Program-made: the position numbers and the translations under genes
Source of the DNA: a virus
Reading direction: 5' to 3' (one strand)
Length of the DNA stretch: 64,000 bases
IMG/VR virus record: IMGVR_UViG_3300017763_000006
Span: 1-64,000 of that record
The notes under the pieces: model-generated
Seen by the model: only the letters and a program-made list of their open reading frames with translations
What the model was told of the DNA's origin: nothing
Databases searched by the model: none
Shown here: positions 15,901-23,399 of the stretch, piece after piece
How positions within the stretch are numbered: position 1 is the first letter of the stretch
How the letters are laid out: every line of letters begins with the position of its first letter

Positions 15901-16485
15901 GAAGACTTTGAGACGAATGCTCCAAGATATCTCACAGGTCAGTTCGCTACGTCTCTAAGGTTATATCATTACGATAGTATATGTTATACAACTAACACTG
16001 ATGACATAGATCATGGCACAGTAGAATTTTTCTTTAGACCTAGAAATAATGCTTCTAATAGTCCTATTGTAACGCTGTCTACAGGAACTCAACAAAAACT
16101 ACAATTAATATACAGTGGTTCTAAAGATAATGGATATTCCATATCAGCTAAAGATGAAAATGACTTAGTAACATTAACGTCTCCAGTAAATACTGGTATT
16201 AGTGAAGATTCTTTTGTCCACGTAGCTTTGGTTAAGACAAGTGGAGATCCAACAGCCGCCAACGCAACTGATCCGTCTAGGATTAATCTCTTTATTGATG
16301 GAAGCGGTGTAGCTTTTGGCAAAGACTCTATAAACTATGGCAACATCACTCACATACTGCTAGGTTCTGGAACTAATTTCTATGACTTCGATGTTGATGA
16401 ATTAAGAATTTCAAACAGTTCAGTATATGATGATTACGATGGAGGCTTCTTGTCTTCAGTCCCGGTCAGGCCGTATGGCACGTAA
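12967..16485 (+). CDS. RCC1-repeat tail fibre or adhesin, 1172 aa
   Basis: The N-terminus (residues 8-58) is the phage tropism-determinant type domain, 'IQIKRDTDSNF...AGEFARSTDSKKLKIGDGTTAWNDLP', shared with the 17914 gene. RCC1-type propeller repeats follow: 'GKNEFGQLAQS', 'GYNYYGQLGNG', 'GNGSYGALGQG', 'GRNNCGQLGNN', 'GCNDDGQLGFN', 'GANGEGQLATG' and 'GNNQFGQLGLA'. Two related inserts (about 330-455 and 570-695) interrupt them and resemble degenerate cupredoxins. Then come a fibronectin-III-like domain (about 820-945) and a concanavalin/LamG-like domain (about 950-1160, ending 'DFDVDELRISN'). A receptor-binding or virion-surface role is likely. GAGG precedes the ATG, overlapping the peptidase stop. 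Confidence 0.8.
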   Translation: MSTHSQYQNIQIKRDTDSNFQLHNPVLKAGEFARSTDSKKLKIGDGTTAWNDLPEFLDSDRITYKLFQSVTVPAINAQAGKQLALDISDVGLDDNHFHSPFLNAGDLPDYVLIKSAFISNDKTTLYVNLLNTDSSLDGGGVSSSTPNNPSLSKIIVLSCIFVRLTEISIPSVTTTQPPVIRPQQLYSTGKNEFGQLAQSNKIDLNEFKINHDDADKWIDADLGYYHSLAVKSGVSNVGELYAAGYNYYGQLGNGEHGAGKNKTDWTNIGSSRYFRDGTEWTENTETYDKVSAGSHFSFAVDSSGYLFSFGNGSYGALGQGNVSLYDKPTLVGNQLYYYHKADTSAWFNSTASQSNSPFQHNGSAGSFLDGDLSKYILPTGTFTIKGVQSQYAIKLENSTGNIALSSSSTVTHNSETYYYGDVTVTVTDKFGKASLYSLIHGYGANGQDIFLDTNPNTGWSDVDGGNSHSLGVKNGQLYTWGRNNCGQLGNNDHAHNEVKIPTVIMPSKTNWITVAAGKEHSLALDSDGDVYAFGCNDDGQLGFNSSSNHVHNPTKITFDFALEQDETFETLAYESFASVVDFNDEKVFVFHSGVSDPSYDPVKRYIVPSGNYVIKNVPSQYPIAILNAGQQDKISYNGDNLHGCIELTDTNADGKYNFYYGDIYLSVSGIWESVSTYSFYDGYMGGRGAFLSDKPQYEVKDVDAGLSHSVLRVSPSGNDKIGTILTFGANGEGQLATGDNLSRKQPYRVNIDNVRSIAAGGNQTLAIDNRKYIWSMGNNQFGQLGLADKVNRNLPSRINSEIKWDEVYTNGFHSMGGVFCFQPSSPTSIDVKNSTQDSTVGYGQLALSWEHSRALEEVVTHYKVSYQKNGSTTWTTVNNVLAEKFEDGYEGGVPPNVDEPLTLKLDNLVLDPPDYTASYLIRISGVNSAGDGEFIESSSATVPQEADNAIWNAGRVQFYSHLDSGNLFDLTGNTTRIEEDFETNAPRYLTGQFATSLRLYHYDSICYTTNTDDIDHGTVEFFFRPRNNASNSPIVTLSTGTQQKLQLIYSGSKDNGYSISAKDENDLVTLTSPVNTGISEDSFVHVALVKTSGDPTAANATDPSRINLFIDGSGVAFGKDSINYGNITHILLGSGTNFYDFDVDELRISNSSVYDDYDGGFLSSVPVRPYGT

Positions 16486-16533
16486 AATAGTGTATATTAA
16501 AAGGTTAATTAATCGCAAACAAGGAGAAATAAA

Positions 16534-16776
16534 ATGGGCGTAGTTTCAACAACAGATGTAGTGACTAATCCAGATACATCCAGAGAAGTAGCAACAAACG
16601 CTAGCGTTGTTTGTTCTTGCTTTCCAACTGGTGAATCATTTACTATTGATACTAATACAGATACTAATTTCGTAAACTTCGATACGAGCTTGACTTATGC
16701 TGCTTTAGAAACCAAGTATACTGGTCGATTCGATGATATAGCATATTATAATGCTGTTGATGGAGGAAGTCCATGA
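16534..16776 (+). CDS. Small hypothetical protein, 80 aa
   Basis: A Thr-, Asp- and Asn-rich soluble protein (VSTTDVVTNPDTSREVATNAS, TIDTNTDTNFVNFDTSL) with composition like the neighbouring fibre proteins. A good AAGGAG site lies upstream. A TATATT preceded by GTG occurs at 16490-16498 but lacks a -35 box, so it is not called a promoter. It could be a fibre accessory protein. Confidence 0.55.
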   Translation: MGVVSTTDVVTNPDTSREVATNASVVCSCFPTGESFTIDTNTDTNFVNFDTSLTYAALETKYTGRFDDIAYYNAVDGGSP

Positions 16777-17213
16777 AAGCGAAGCATTTGGACTATCTAT
16801 TTATCGCTGTAGCTGTAGCCATATTGTCTGTGTCTACATTTAATAATCTTTTTCCAAACCGCACCTCTTGGGGTAATGGTTTTAATGGAGGATTTGGGTG
16901 TAACACAGAAGATATCACAAACATGTATAGCGATTATGTAGAGACATGGAGGTTAGAAATATCTAAAAGCTTTGACACGGCAGTTAAAGAAGTACTTTCT
17001 GTAGATATACCGGAAGTTAAGAAAATTGATCCAGATCCAAAGAAATGTATCTGTGGAGGAAGCGGCACAATAGTTCACGGAGATGGACACAAAACCAAAT
17101 GCCCCCATCACGGTAAGGGTCAGTTTGGAAAAGACGTTATAATTAAACCATTAAGTAAGATTAAACTGGAGGAAACATGGACACAGAAATCATTCTCAGA
17201 ATTGTCGCAGTAG
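16773..17213 (+). CDS. Signal-anchored protein with zinc-knuckle motif
   Basis: A 146-aa protein with an N-terminal membrane segment (residues 8-26, YLFIAVAVAILSVSTFNNL), a helical stretch, then a cysteine cluster near 90-112: 'CICGGSGTIVHGDGHKTKCPHH'-type spacing (Cys, Cys, Cys, His) with the C-x-C-x-G-x-G pattern of DnaJ-like zinc repeats. The soluble part may lie outside the cytoplasm. It overlaps the next gene by 37 bases. Function unknown; with the next two genes it forms a small envelope-directed trio after the fibre gene. Confidence 0.6.
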   Translation: MKAKHLDYLFIAVAVAILSVSTFNNLFPNRTSWGNGFNGGFGCNTEDITNMYSDYVETWRLEISKSFDTAVKEVLSVDIPEVKKIDPDPKKCICGGSGTIVHGDGHKTKCPHHGKGQFGKDVIIKPLSKIKLEETWTQKSFSELSQ

Positions 17214-17452
17214 TAGTGGCAGTTTTTATTCTTTGTACTGGAGTAGATTATTCACCAATAAAAAGCTTTATTACAAATCTTTTCAAGAGGAAGCCCAAGG
17301 TAATTGTGCCTGAAAATTCTTCTGTAAAATTTTTAGATATTGTAGAATCTTGGCACGTACTAAGAAATCAATGTGAAGCATACGGATTGCACGAAGCTGT
17401 AGAGAAAATAGACGAAGTATTTCCACTACTAAACGGAGGGGAAGATGTTTAG
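17177..17452 (+). CDS. Small single-span membrane protein, 91 aa
   Basis: An N-terminal transmembrane helix (residues 5-24, IILRIVAVVVAVFILCTGV) precedes a basic juxtamembrane stretch (FKRKPK) and a helical domain 'FLDIVESWHVLRNQCEAYGLHEAVEKIDEVFPLL'. GGAGG precedes ATG. It lies between two other membrane or exported proteins. Size and topology would suit an inner-membrane spanin or lysis accessory, but no motif confirms it. Confidence 0.6.
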   Translation: MDTEIILRIVAVVVAVFILCTGVDYSPIKSFITNLFKRKPKVIVPENSSVKFLDIVESWHVLRNQCEAYGLHEAVEKIDEVFPLLNGGEDV

Positions 17453-17903
17453 GAAAATAGTAATTATTGCTCTTTTGTTTTATTCTGTGTTTGGTAATTC
17501 ATTATTGTCGAATGTGGATGTAACGCCAGTTACGCCACCAACAACTATAATAGACATGGATAAGCCAGACGATAAAACTATTGAATCTGTCTCAGCCTTT
17601 TCCGATGTTATTACTGACCCAACAGATAGAACTAAAATAGCACTTTTTAATTATGAGTTTGCATCTAGAATCAATTCTTGGGAAAACATTAATAACCAAC
17701 AGATGAACGATGTGTATACTAAAGCAGGAAATAACTTTTTTAAGAACACTTTAGTCGATAAATATAATAGTTTAGCAGAGATGATTATCTCCTTAATGCA
17801 AAACTGCGTAGGCGATGATGCTCATATTCTTACTGACAAAGAAAAAGATGATATCCAAAAACATTTTTCAGCACTCGCTTGGGTGTTGGTAAATAAAAAA
17901 TAA
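17445..17903 (+). CDS. Probable exported protein, 152 aa
   Basis: The N-terminus (MFRKIVIIALLFYSVFGNSLLS) looks like a signal peptide with possible cleavage near residue 18-22; no lipobox cysteine is present. A Thr/Pro-rich spacer is followed by a helical domain (about 50-150) with 'IALFNYEFASRINSWENINNQQMNDVYTKAG'. A GGAGGGG site precedes the ATG, which overlaps the previous stop by eight bases. Function unknown. Confidence 0.6.
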   Translation: MFRKIVIIALLFYSVFGNSLLSNVDVTPVTPPTTIIDMDKPDDKTIESVSAFSDVITDPTDRTKIALFNYEFASRINSWENINNQQMNDVYTKAGNNFFKNTLVDKYNSLAEMIISLMQNCVGDDAHILTDKEKDDIQKHFSALAWVLVNKK

Positions 17904-17913
17904 GGAGCTAATA

Positions 17914-18573
17914 ATGGCTGAATCAGCAGATACAAGAATACAGTTTAGAAGAGGCACAGCAAACGATTGGTCTACGTCTAATCCCACTCTTGGAACTGGA
18001 GAACCGGGATATGATACTGATAATGGAACTTTTAAGATAGGAGACGGTACTAACGGTTGGAATGCCCTCGCAGGAGCATCAGATGGATATACAACCAGCT
18101 ATGTAGTTGCAGATATTACTGGAGTTTCTGGAAGTAAAAACGATTGGAATCTAGAAAGCACATCTGCTAACCTTCTTAAAATAACCCCAACAGGCTTACT
18201 AACTATTACTGGCATTACTGCTTCCTACAACTATAAAAAGTTTACTATTCTTAATGATTCTAATTCTGTCAATATTAATTTAGCATCATCAAATTCAAGT
18301 AGCGTTGCTGCCAATAGACTTGTCTTTACAGAGGGCGTTGGTTCTATTATATACCCCGGTGAAAAAGTAGATTTTGTATATGACTCAGTTGATAACAATT
18401 GGCTAGTCCTAAAACATGGAATACCATCTAACACAAGACCAATTATCAATAAATACAATGGAGCTGGCAGTGCCGTGGTTAGTGGAGTATTTAATATTGT
18501 AATACTTAACCAAGACACATACAATAACCAAACAAGCAAAGATCCAAATACTATATATTTTGTACCTGAATAA
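17914..18573 (+). CDS. Tail-fibre protein with Mtd-like N-terminal domain
   Basis: A 219-aa protein whose first 50 residues ('IQFRRGTANDWSTSNPTLGTGEPGYDTDNGTFKIGDGTNGWNAL') are the domain found at the start of many phage fibres and the major tropism determinant of Bordetella phage BPP-1, and also in the 12967 gene. The middle is a beta-rich Ser/Asn domain (about 65-160, 'FTILNDSNSVNINLASS', 'VFTEGVGSIIYPGEKVDFVY'). The end is short and Asn-rich, finishing 'DPNTIYFVPE'. It probably attaches to the virion via its N-terminus. Confidence 0.72.
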   Translation: MAESADTRIQFRRGTANDWSTSNPTLGTGEPGYDTDNGTFKIGDGTNGWNALAGASDGYTTSYVVADITGVSGSKNDWNLESTSANLLKITPTGLLTITGITASYNYKKFTILNDSNSVNINLASSNSSSVAANRLVFTEGVGSIIYPGEKVDFVYDSVDNNWLVLKHGIPSNTRPIINKYNGAGSAVVSGVFNIVILNQDTYNNQTSKDPNTIYFVPE

Positions 18574-18591
18574 GCATAATGAGGTTTCCCA

Positions 18592-18741
18592 ATGAGTCCC
18601 ATTTATTTTGGTGATCAACCAATAGATAAAATGTATATAGGTCAAAATCCAGACCCAGTAACAGAAGTAGAGTTTGGAGGAGTAACAGTAAGCGTTTCTG
18701 GAGAGTTTGGTGAATTCCCACCTCCACCAACACCCGAATAG
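18592..18741 (+). CDS. Very small structural-type protein, 49 aa
   Basis: ATG 18592 follows GAGG and an 18-base gap after the fibre gene. The product starts 'MSPIYFGDQPIDKMYIG', a short pattern (Y-F-G-x-x-x-I-x-K-x-Y-x-G) often seen at the start of phage tail-associated proteins, and ends in a proline-rich tail (FPPPPTPE). It could be a mini tail accessory. Confidence 0.5.
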   Translation: MSPIYFGDQPIDKMYIGQNPDPVTEVEFGGVTVSVSGEFGEFPPPPTPE

Positions 18742-18753
18742 AAAGTTTAAGCC

Positions 18754-19383
18754 ATGACCCCAAAAGAAGTTAGCGAAATAGTAAACAGTATTTTTACTGA
18801 CGGCTATGATATCAACGGGGTAACAATTCAGTCTGAAAGTCCAGTTGTTGCCCACATTCTTAATGAAGAAGGATCTACTCGTATTGATTTTGGATCTAAT
18901 AATCCTAAAGCTGTAATTAAAAGATTTATAACTTTTTATGCATACATTGAAGAAATATACTTAGGAAAAGATAAAGGTTCTATAAAACTTCGTAATTTTC
19001 CAGACATCAATTTTACTTATGAAACTGGTGTGTCTATACTTTCATTTTTAGAAGCACAATTCTCTGAAAATAGCGAAATGAAAGATCTGATTGAAGAAAA
19101 GTATTCTTGTTCAAGAGATAAAAAAATTGCAGAATCATGCTTGCAGTATGCAGAGCAATGGGCTACAATAGTTAGTCGCTCTGGCGGTTTTGCTGATACT
19201 AGAGAGTGCGACGAAAAAAGACTTAAATCGGAATGTTATAAATTTGTTATTGATAATGTTAAAAGAGATGCAAAAGAAAAAAGGTTTGGTTTTGGAATAG
19301 GCATGTACTTGCTAATATTCATTCTCATTCCTACAATATGCAAGTTCATTGTTTACAAATTGCTTGAAAAATATTTTGATTAG
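18754..19383 (+). CDS. C-terminally anchored membrane protein, 209 aa
   Basis: Residues 1-180 are soluble and mostly helical ('FITFYAYIEEIYLGKDKGSI', 'SCSRDKKIAESCLQYAEQWATIV', 'RECDEKRLKSECYKFVIDNV'), with six cysteines. Residues about 183-203 form one transmembrane helix (GMYLLIFILIPTICKFIVYKL). Only a weak ribosome site is present. No family recognised. The following 51 bases are AT-rich with no clear promoter. Confidence 0.6.
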   Translation: MTPKEVSEIVNSIFTDGYDINGVTIQSESPVVAHILNEEGSTRIDFGSNNPKAVIKRFITFYAYIEEIYLGKDKGSIKLRNFPDINFTYETGVSILSFLEAQFSENSEMKDLIEEKYSCSRDKKIAESCLQYAEQWATIVSRSGGFADTRECDEKRLKSECYKFVIDNVKRDAKEKRFGFGIGMYLLIFILIPTICKFIVYKLLEKYFD

Positions 19384-19434
19384 TTTTTAAAATATATACA
19401 ATTTAATTTACTTAAAAGAACATGAGGATCGTAC

Positions 19435-21651
19435 ATGTCACTAAAGTCATTGATGAATTATACGTTCGTTTCTAAGTACGCAAGGTGGGATGAAAACAAA
19501 GAAAGAAGAGAGACATGGGGTGAATCAGTTGGTCGTGTAAGAACAATGATGTTTGATAAGTATGTGGGTGGCAGTGTACACAAAGAGACGACTTCTCCTC
19601 CAGTTGCAGAGATTGCAAGGTATATTGATCAAGCATACGACGACATGAAGAAGAAAAAAGTTCTTGGCTCACAAAGAGCGTTGCAGTTTGGTGGCTCTCC
19701 AATATTCAAGCATAATGCTAGAATGTATAATTGTATTTCTTCATATATTGATAGAACAAGATTTTTCCAAGAATGTATGTATCTTCTGCTGTGTGGGTGT
19801 GGAACTGGATTCTCTGTACAGAAACATCACATCGCTAAATTGCCTAACTTAATTAAGGGTAAGAATGGTCAGAAGAAATTTGTTATTGAAGATTCTATTG
19901 AAGGATGGTCAGACGCAGTAGGTGTTCTCGTTTCTAGTTATTTTAAAGGAGATAATCTTTTCCCCGAATACAACGGAAAAACTGTTATTTTTGACTACTC
20001 TAAAATACGTCCAGCAGGCTCATACTTAAAGTCTAGCGGAGGTAAGGCTCCCGGCCCAGATCCTTTGAGAAATGCCCTTACGCAAATCAAGAAGACCCTT
20101 GACGGAGCTATTAAAAACGGACAGAAGAAACTAACGCCTATCCAAGCATATGATATTGTAATGTTTGGTGCTGACGCTGTAATTAGTGGTGGTGTTCGCC
20201 GTAGTGCTACAATTTGCGTGTTCTCAGCCGATGATGAAGAGATGGCGAAAGCTAAAACTGGATCATGGTTTACTGATAACCCACAGCGTGGACGTTCTAA
20301 TAATTCTGCTTTGCTTTTGCGAAACGAAACAACTAAAGAAAAATTTGCTGAACTTATGCAATCTGTAAAAGAGTTTGGCGAACCCGGATTTGTGTGGTCT
20401 GACTCTACAGAATTGATCGTCAACCCCTGTGTTGAGATTGGCATGTGGCCTGTAGACGAACAAACAGGAGAAACTGGGTGGCAGGCGTGTAACTTGTCTA
20501 CAATTAACTGCGCCAAAGTAACTACGAAAAAAGAGTTCTACGAAGCGTGTGCTTCTGCTGCTATTATTGGTACACTGCAAGCTGGATTTGCTAGCTTTCC
20601 ATATCTTGGAGAAGTATCAGAAAGAATTATTAGTCGTGAAGCTTTGCTGGGCGTATCAATGACAGGTATCATGGAACAACATGAAATTTGCCTTGACCCA
20701 GAAGTACAAAAGAAGGGTGCAGAAATAGTTAAAGAAACAAATAAGAAATTAGCTGCATTAATTGGCGTTAATCAAGCTGCACGTACTACGTGTGTTAAGC
20801 CAGAAGGAACATCAAGTTGTATTCTTGGAACATCTTCTGGTATACATCCTCACCATGCAAAAAGATACATTCGTCGCGTTCAAGCAAATAAGATGGAACC
20901 GATATATCAATATTTCAGAACAATTAATCCTAGAGCGTGTGAGGAATCTGTATGGTCTAATAATGATTCTGACGATGTAGTTTCTTTCTGTGTGGAAGTT
21001 CCAGACGGTGCAAAAATTAAAAACCAATTGGGAGCAACTGATCTTCTTGAGTACGTCAAAAGTACACAACGCAGTTGGGTTATGAATGGAAAGAATCCAA
21101 AGCAATGTACGCAACCTTGGCTAACTCATAACGTTTCCAATACAATCAATGTAATGCCTGACGAATGGGATGAGGTTACAGATTTTATTTTCAAGAACCG
21201 TAAATATTTCTGTGGCGTATCTTTGCTTCCAATTGCTGGAGATAAAGATTACGCACAAGCACCTTTCACAACTGTTTATCTTCCCAGCGAACAAATAAAC
21301 ATGTATGGAGATGCTGCCATGTTTGTAAGTGGGCTAATTGAAATTGGGTTGTCACTATACGAAGATAATCTATGGGCAGCTTGTGATAGCTTACTAGGCG
21401 TTGGTCAAAAAATTAAAGGCAATGGCAAGAAAGCCTATCTAGATAAATGTCAAAAATTCGCTGATAGATATATGGAAGGTGATCTAAAAAGGCTTACATA
21501 TTGTATGAAGGATGTATACAATTGGAAAGAATGGCTTGATATTAAACGAGAATACAAGGATGTTGATTATACTCAAGTAATAGAAAAACAGAATAATGTA
21601 AATCCAGTACAGGAAGTAGCTTGCGCTGGTGGAAAGTGTGATATCATTTAG
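19435..21651 (+). CDS. nrdJ: Adenosylcobalamin-dependent (class II) ribonucleotide reductase
   Basis: A 738-aa monomeric class II enzyme. 'LLLCGCGTGFSVQ' (Cys120/Cys122) gives the first redox cysteine, 'VNPCVEIGMWP' supplies the active-site Asn330, Cys332 and Glu334, and 'CNLSTINC' carries the second redox cysteine. 'CVKPEGTSSCILGTSSGIHP' is the finger-loop region, and the tail 'ACAGGKCDII' contains the C-terminal shuttle cysteines. It makes deoxyribonucleotides for phage replication and needs B12 from the host. No intein interrupts it. It is followed by dUTPase under a strong AGGAGG site. Confidence 0.92.
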   Translation: MSLKSLMNYTFVSKYARWDENKERRETWGESVGRVRTMMFDKYVGGSVHKETTSPPVAEIARYIDQAYDDMKKKKVLGSQRALQFGGSPIFKHNARMYNCISSYIDRTRFFQECMYLLLCGCGTGFSVQKHHIAKLPNLIKGKNGQKKFVIEDSIEGWSDAVGVLVSSYFKGDNLFPEYNGKTVIFDYSKIRPAGSYLKSSGGKAPGPDPLRNALTQIKKTLDGAIKNGQKKLTPIQAYDIVMFGADAVISGGVRRSATICVFSADDEEMAKAKTGSWFTDNPQRGRSNNSALLLRNETTKEKFAELMQSVKEFGEPGFVWSDSTELIVNPCVEIGMWPVDEQTGETGWQACNLSTINCAKVTTKKEFYEACASAAIIGTLQAGFASFPYLGEVSERIISREALLGVSMTGIMEQHEICLDPEVQKKGAEIVKETNKKLAALIGVNQAARTTCVKPEGTSSCILGTSSGIHPHHAKRYIRRVQANKMEPIYQYFRTINPRACEESVWSNNDSDDVVSFCVEVPDGAKIKNQLGATDLLEYVKSTQRSWVMNGKNPKQCTQPWLTHNVSNTINVMPDEWDEVTDFIFKNRKYFCGVSLLPIAGDKDYAQAPFTTVYLPSEQINMYGDAAMFVSGLIEIGLSLYEDNLWAACDSLLGVGQKIKGNGKKAYLDKCQKFADRYMEGDLKRLTYCMKDVYNWKEWLDIKREYKDVDYTQVIEKQNNVNPVQEVACAGGKCDII

Positions 21652-21660
21652 GAGGTTGAC

Positions 21661-22089
21661 ATGATGGGTTTTGTATCTTATAAATTACTGACTGAAACTG
21701 CACAGATGCCATTTAAAGCGCATAGATCAGATGCTGGATTTGATTTATTTGCTGACGAAGAAGCTTGGGTATTCGCAAGAGAACGACAAACAATTAAAAC
21801 TGGTATATCTTTTGATATGCCTGAGAATATGGCTGGATTAATTTGGCCCAGATCTGGGCTATCAGTTAAGAAGGGCATAGATGTACTAGCTGGAGTTGTA
21901 GACTCTGGCTACCGGGGAGAGATCATGGTTTGTTTATACAATACTTCTGATGAAGATGTAGAAATAAAACATGGGGATAGAATCGCGCAGATTATATTCC
22001 AAGAGGTTCCTAACATCTCTTTACTGTTAAGAGAAGAACTAGAAACCTCCCAACGAGGGAGTAATGGTTTTGGCAGCACAGGCACATAA
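21661..22089 (+). CDS. dut: dUTPase
   Basis: A 142-aa trimeric-type dUTP diphosphatase with all five motifs: 'RSDAGFDLFA' (I), 'WPRSGLSVKKGI' (II), 'GVVDSGYRGEI' (III), 'GDRIAQIIF' (IV) and the C-terminal 'RGSNGFGSTG' (V). It turns dUTP into dUMP, keeping uracil out of DNA and feeding thymidylate synthesis with the dCMP deaminase. There are two ATGs, 21661 and 21664. The end overlaps phoH by 26 bases. Confidence 0.93.
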   Translation: MMGFVSYKLLTETAQMPFKAHRSDAGFDLFADEEAWVFARERQTIKTGISFDMPENMAGLIWPRSGLSVKKGIDVLAGVVDSGYRGEIMVCLYNTSDEDVEIKHGDRIAQIIFQEVPNISLLLREELETSQRGSNGFGSTGT

Positions 22090-22747
22090 CAATCGAAAAA
22101 AGCGTCAACAACAAAAAGCAAGTAAACCTAACGTTCTGGAGGCTAAGACTGAAAACCAAAAAAACTATATTAGATCTATTATAGAAAACGATGTTGTATT
22201 TTGTACAGGTCCATCTGGTAGTGGCAAGTCTTTTATTGCTGCTGGCATTGCGTCACAGAAATTATTAAAAGACGAAATTGATACCATAATTGTCACGCGA
22301 CCTTTAGTATGTACTGGTAGAGATTTAGGATCTTTGCCGGGAGAACTAAATGAAAAGATTAAACCATATCTTCAACCAATGGAAGAAAACTTGCGTTACT
22401 TCTTAGGTAGAGATAGATTTGGAATGTATTTTAATCAACGTAGAATTAGATTTGAACCATTGGAGACGATGAGAGGGTCTACCTTTCACGATTCCTATAT
22501 GATACTTGACGAAGCACAAAACTGTACGTTAGAACAAATTAAAATGTTTGTCACACGTATGGGTAAACATTCTAAAGCATTAATTAATGGTGACAATAAA
22601 CAAACGGATATATCTAGAAATAGTGGGCTAGACTTTTGTATAGAAAGATTATCTGATGTTTCTGGTGTGGGAATTTCAAAATTAGAGTATCATGATATAC
22701 AGAGGAATGGTATTATTGGGGCAGTGCTTTATGCGCTAGAATCATAG
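22064..22747 (+). CDS. phoH: PhoH-like ATPase
   Basis: A 227-aa P-loop protein. Walker A 'GPSGSGKS' lies at residues 49-56 (Lys55), then 'RPLVCTGRDLGSLPG', 'EPLETMRGSTFHDSYMILDEAQNCT' (Walker B with DEAQ) and 'KALINGDNKQTD', the PhoH signature order. The protein is widespread in aquatic phages; its role is uncertain but may involve RNA or phosphate-stress metabolism. The N-terminus is basic and glutamine-rich (NNRKKRQQQKASK). Confidence 0.9.
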   Translation: MVLAAQAHNNRKKRQQQKASKPNVLEAKTENQKNYIRSIIENDVVFCTGPSGSGKSFIAAGIASQKLLKDEIDTIIVTRPLVCTGRDLGSLPGELNEKIKPYLQPMEENLRYFLGRDRFGMYFNQRRIRFEPLETMRGSTFHDSYMILDEAQNCTLEQIKMFVTRMGKHSKALINGDNKQTDISRNSGLDFCIERLSDVSGVGISKLEYHDIQRNGIIGAVLYALES

Positions 22748-22785
22748 AATACAAAGTCTCGTTATTAAATATGTCTCATAGCAAA

Positions 22786-22794
22786 TGCTATAAT
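22786..22794 (+). promoter_or_regulatory. Extended -10 promoter (TGCTATAAT)
   Basis: TGC precedes TATAAT (22789-22794), with no clear -35 box. A dyad ATAGCAAATGCTAT (22779-22792) overlaps the -10 box and might be an operator. The promoter lies 42 bases after phoH and 36 bases before the 22831 start, which argues that an ATG at 22771 is not the true start of that gene. Confidence 0.6.
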
Positions 22795-22830
22795 AAGACC
22801 CACATAACGAGCAAACACAGAGGAATAGTA

Positions 22831-23013
22831 ATGACGATTTCAGAGGAGCAAATCGCTAAAATAGTAAGACTATGTAGCGATAAAATACTTGAGCAAAGAA
22901 ACCACGAAGCTACCGCCGGATATGGCGAAGACTATGCTGACGGTAGAATTGTGGGTCAGGCTGCACTATCTAGAAGAATACTACTAATTATAAGGGGTAA
23001 TGATGTTATATGA
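22831..23013 (+). CDS. Hypothetical protein, 60 aa
   Basis: I start this gene at ATG 22831, after AGAGGA and downstream of the promoter; an in-frame ATG at 22771 lies upstream of the -10 box. The protein is helical (SEEQIAKIVRLCSDKILEQRN) with a glycine/aspartate-rich middle. It overlaps the next gene by 14 bases. Function unknown. Confidence 0.55.
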   Translation: MTISEEQIAKIVRLCSDKILEQRNHEATAGYGEDYADGRIVGQAALSRRILLIIRGNDVI

Positions 23014-23398
23014 TTATGAATGCGAAGAGTGCGGACATGAGATGAAGGATGTCCAGCAATCTATCAAAGATGATGCTTTTACTAAATGTCCTGAATGCAA
23101 AAAGGACGCTTTGATACGTATAATATATGGGGGAACATACGCATCCATTAAAAAGGAACCCACAACAATTGGTCAATTGGCAGAAAGAAGATTTGAGGAA
23201 GGCGTTCCAACTATGCCAGACGGTAGACCTATACAAAAAATAGAGTGGAAAAAAACCGACATGGTTGAGAGAGCAGAAAAGAGATCGCACGAGAAAAAAG
23301 AAAGAAGAGATAAGAACGAAGCAAAGAGGCAAAAGCTTAATAAGATCAATAAAATGACCCCAGAGCAAAAAAGAAATTATATCAAAAACGGAGATTAA
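23000..23398 (+). CDS. FmdB-like zinc-ribbon protein
   Basis: A 132-aa protein opening with 'YDYECEECGHEMKDVQ...KCPECKKDAL', the Cys4 ribbon of the FmdB / putative regulatory protein family (Cys pairs at about residues 8/11 and 32/35). The long C-terminal tail is extremely basic and charged (ERAEKRSHEKKERRDKNEAK), suggesting nucleic-acid binding or disorder. ATG 23000 or 23003 both fit AGGGG. Such proteins occur in many phage genomes with unknown partners. Confidence 0.65.
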   Translation: MMLYDYECEECGHEMKDVQQSIKDDAFTKCPECKKDALIRIIYGGTYASIKKEPTTIGQLAERRFEEGVPTMPDGRPIQKIEWKKTDMVERAEKRSHEKKERRDKNEAKRQKLNKINKMTPEQKRNYIKNGD

Positions 23399-23399
23399 T

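Noticed and set aside
16490-16498. GTGTATATT as a third late promoter
   Set aside because: It resembles the -10 context at 10414 but has no -35 match at 16-18 bases, so evidence is too weak.
19995-20516. 173-aa minus-strand ORF opposite nrdJ
   Set aside because: It lies wholly under a clearly coding RNR gene, has no ribosome site in context, and its residues look like a reverse shadow.
22771-22830. Upstream ATG for the 22831 gene
   Set aside because: It lies before the promoter -10 box, so it would not be on the transcript starting there.
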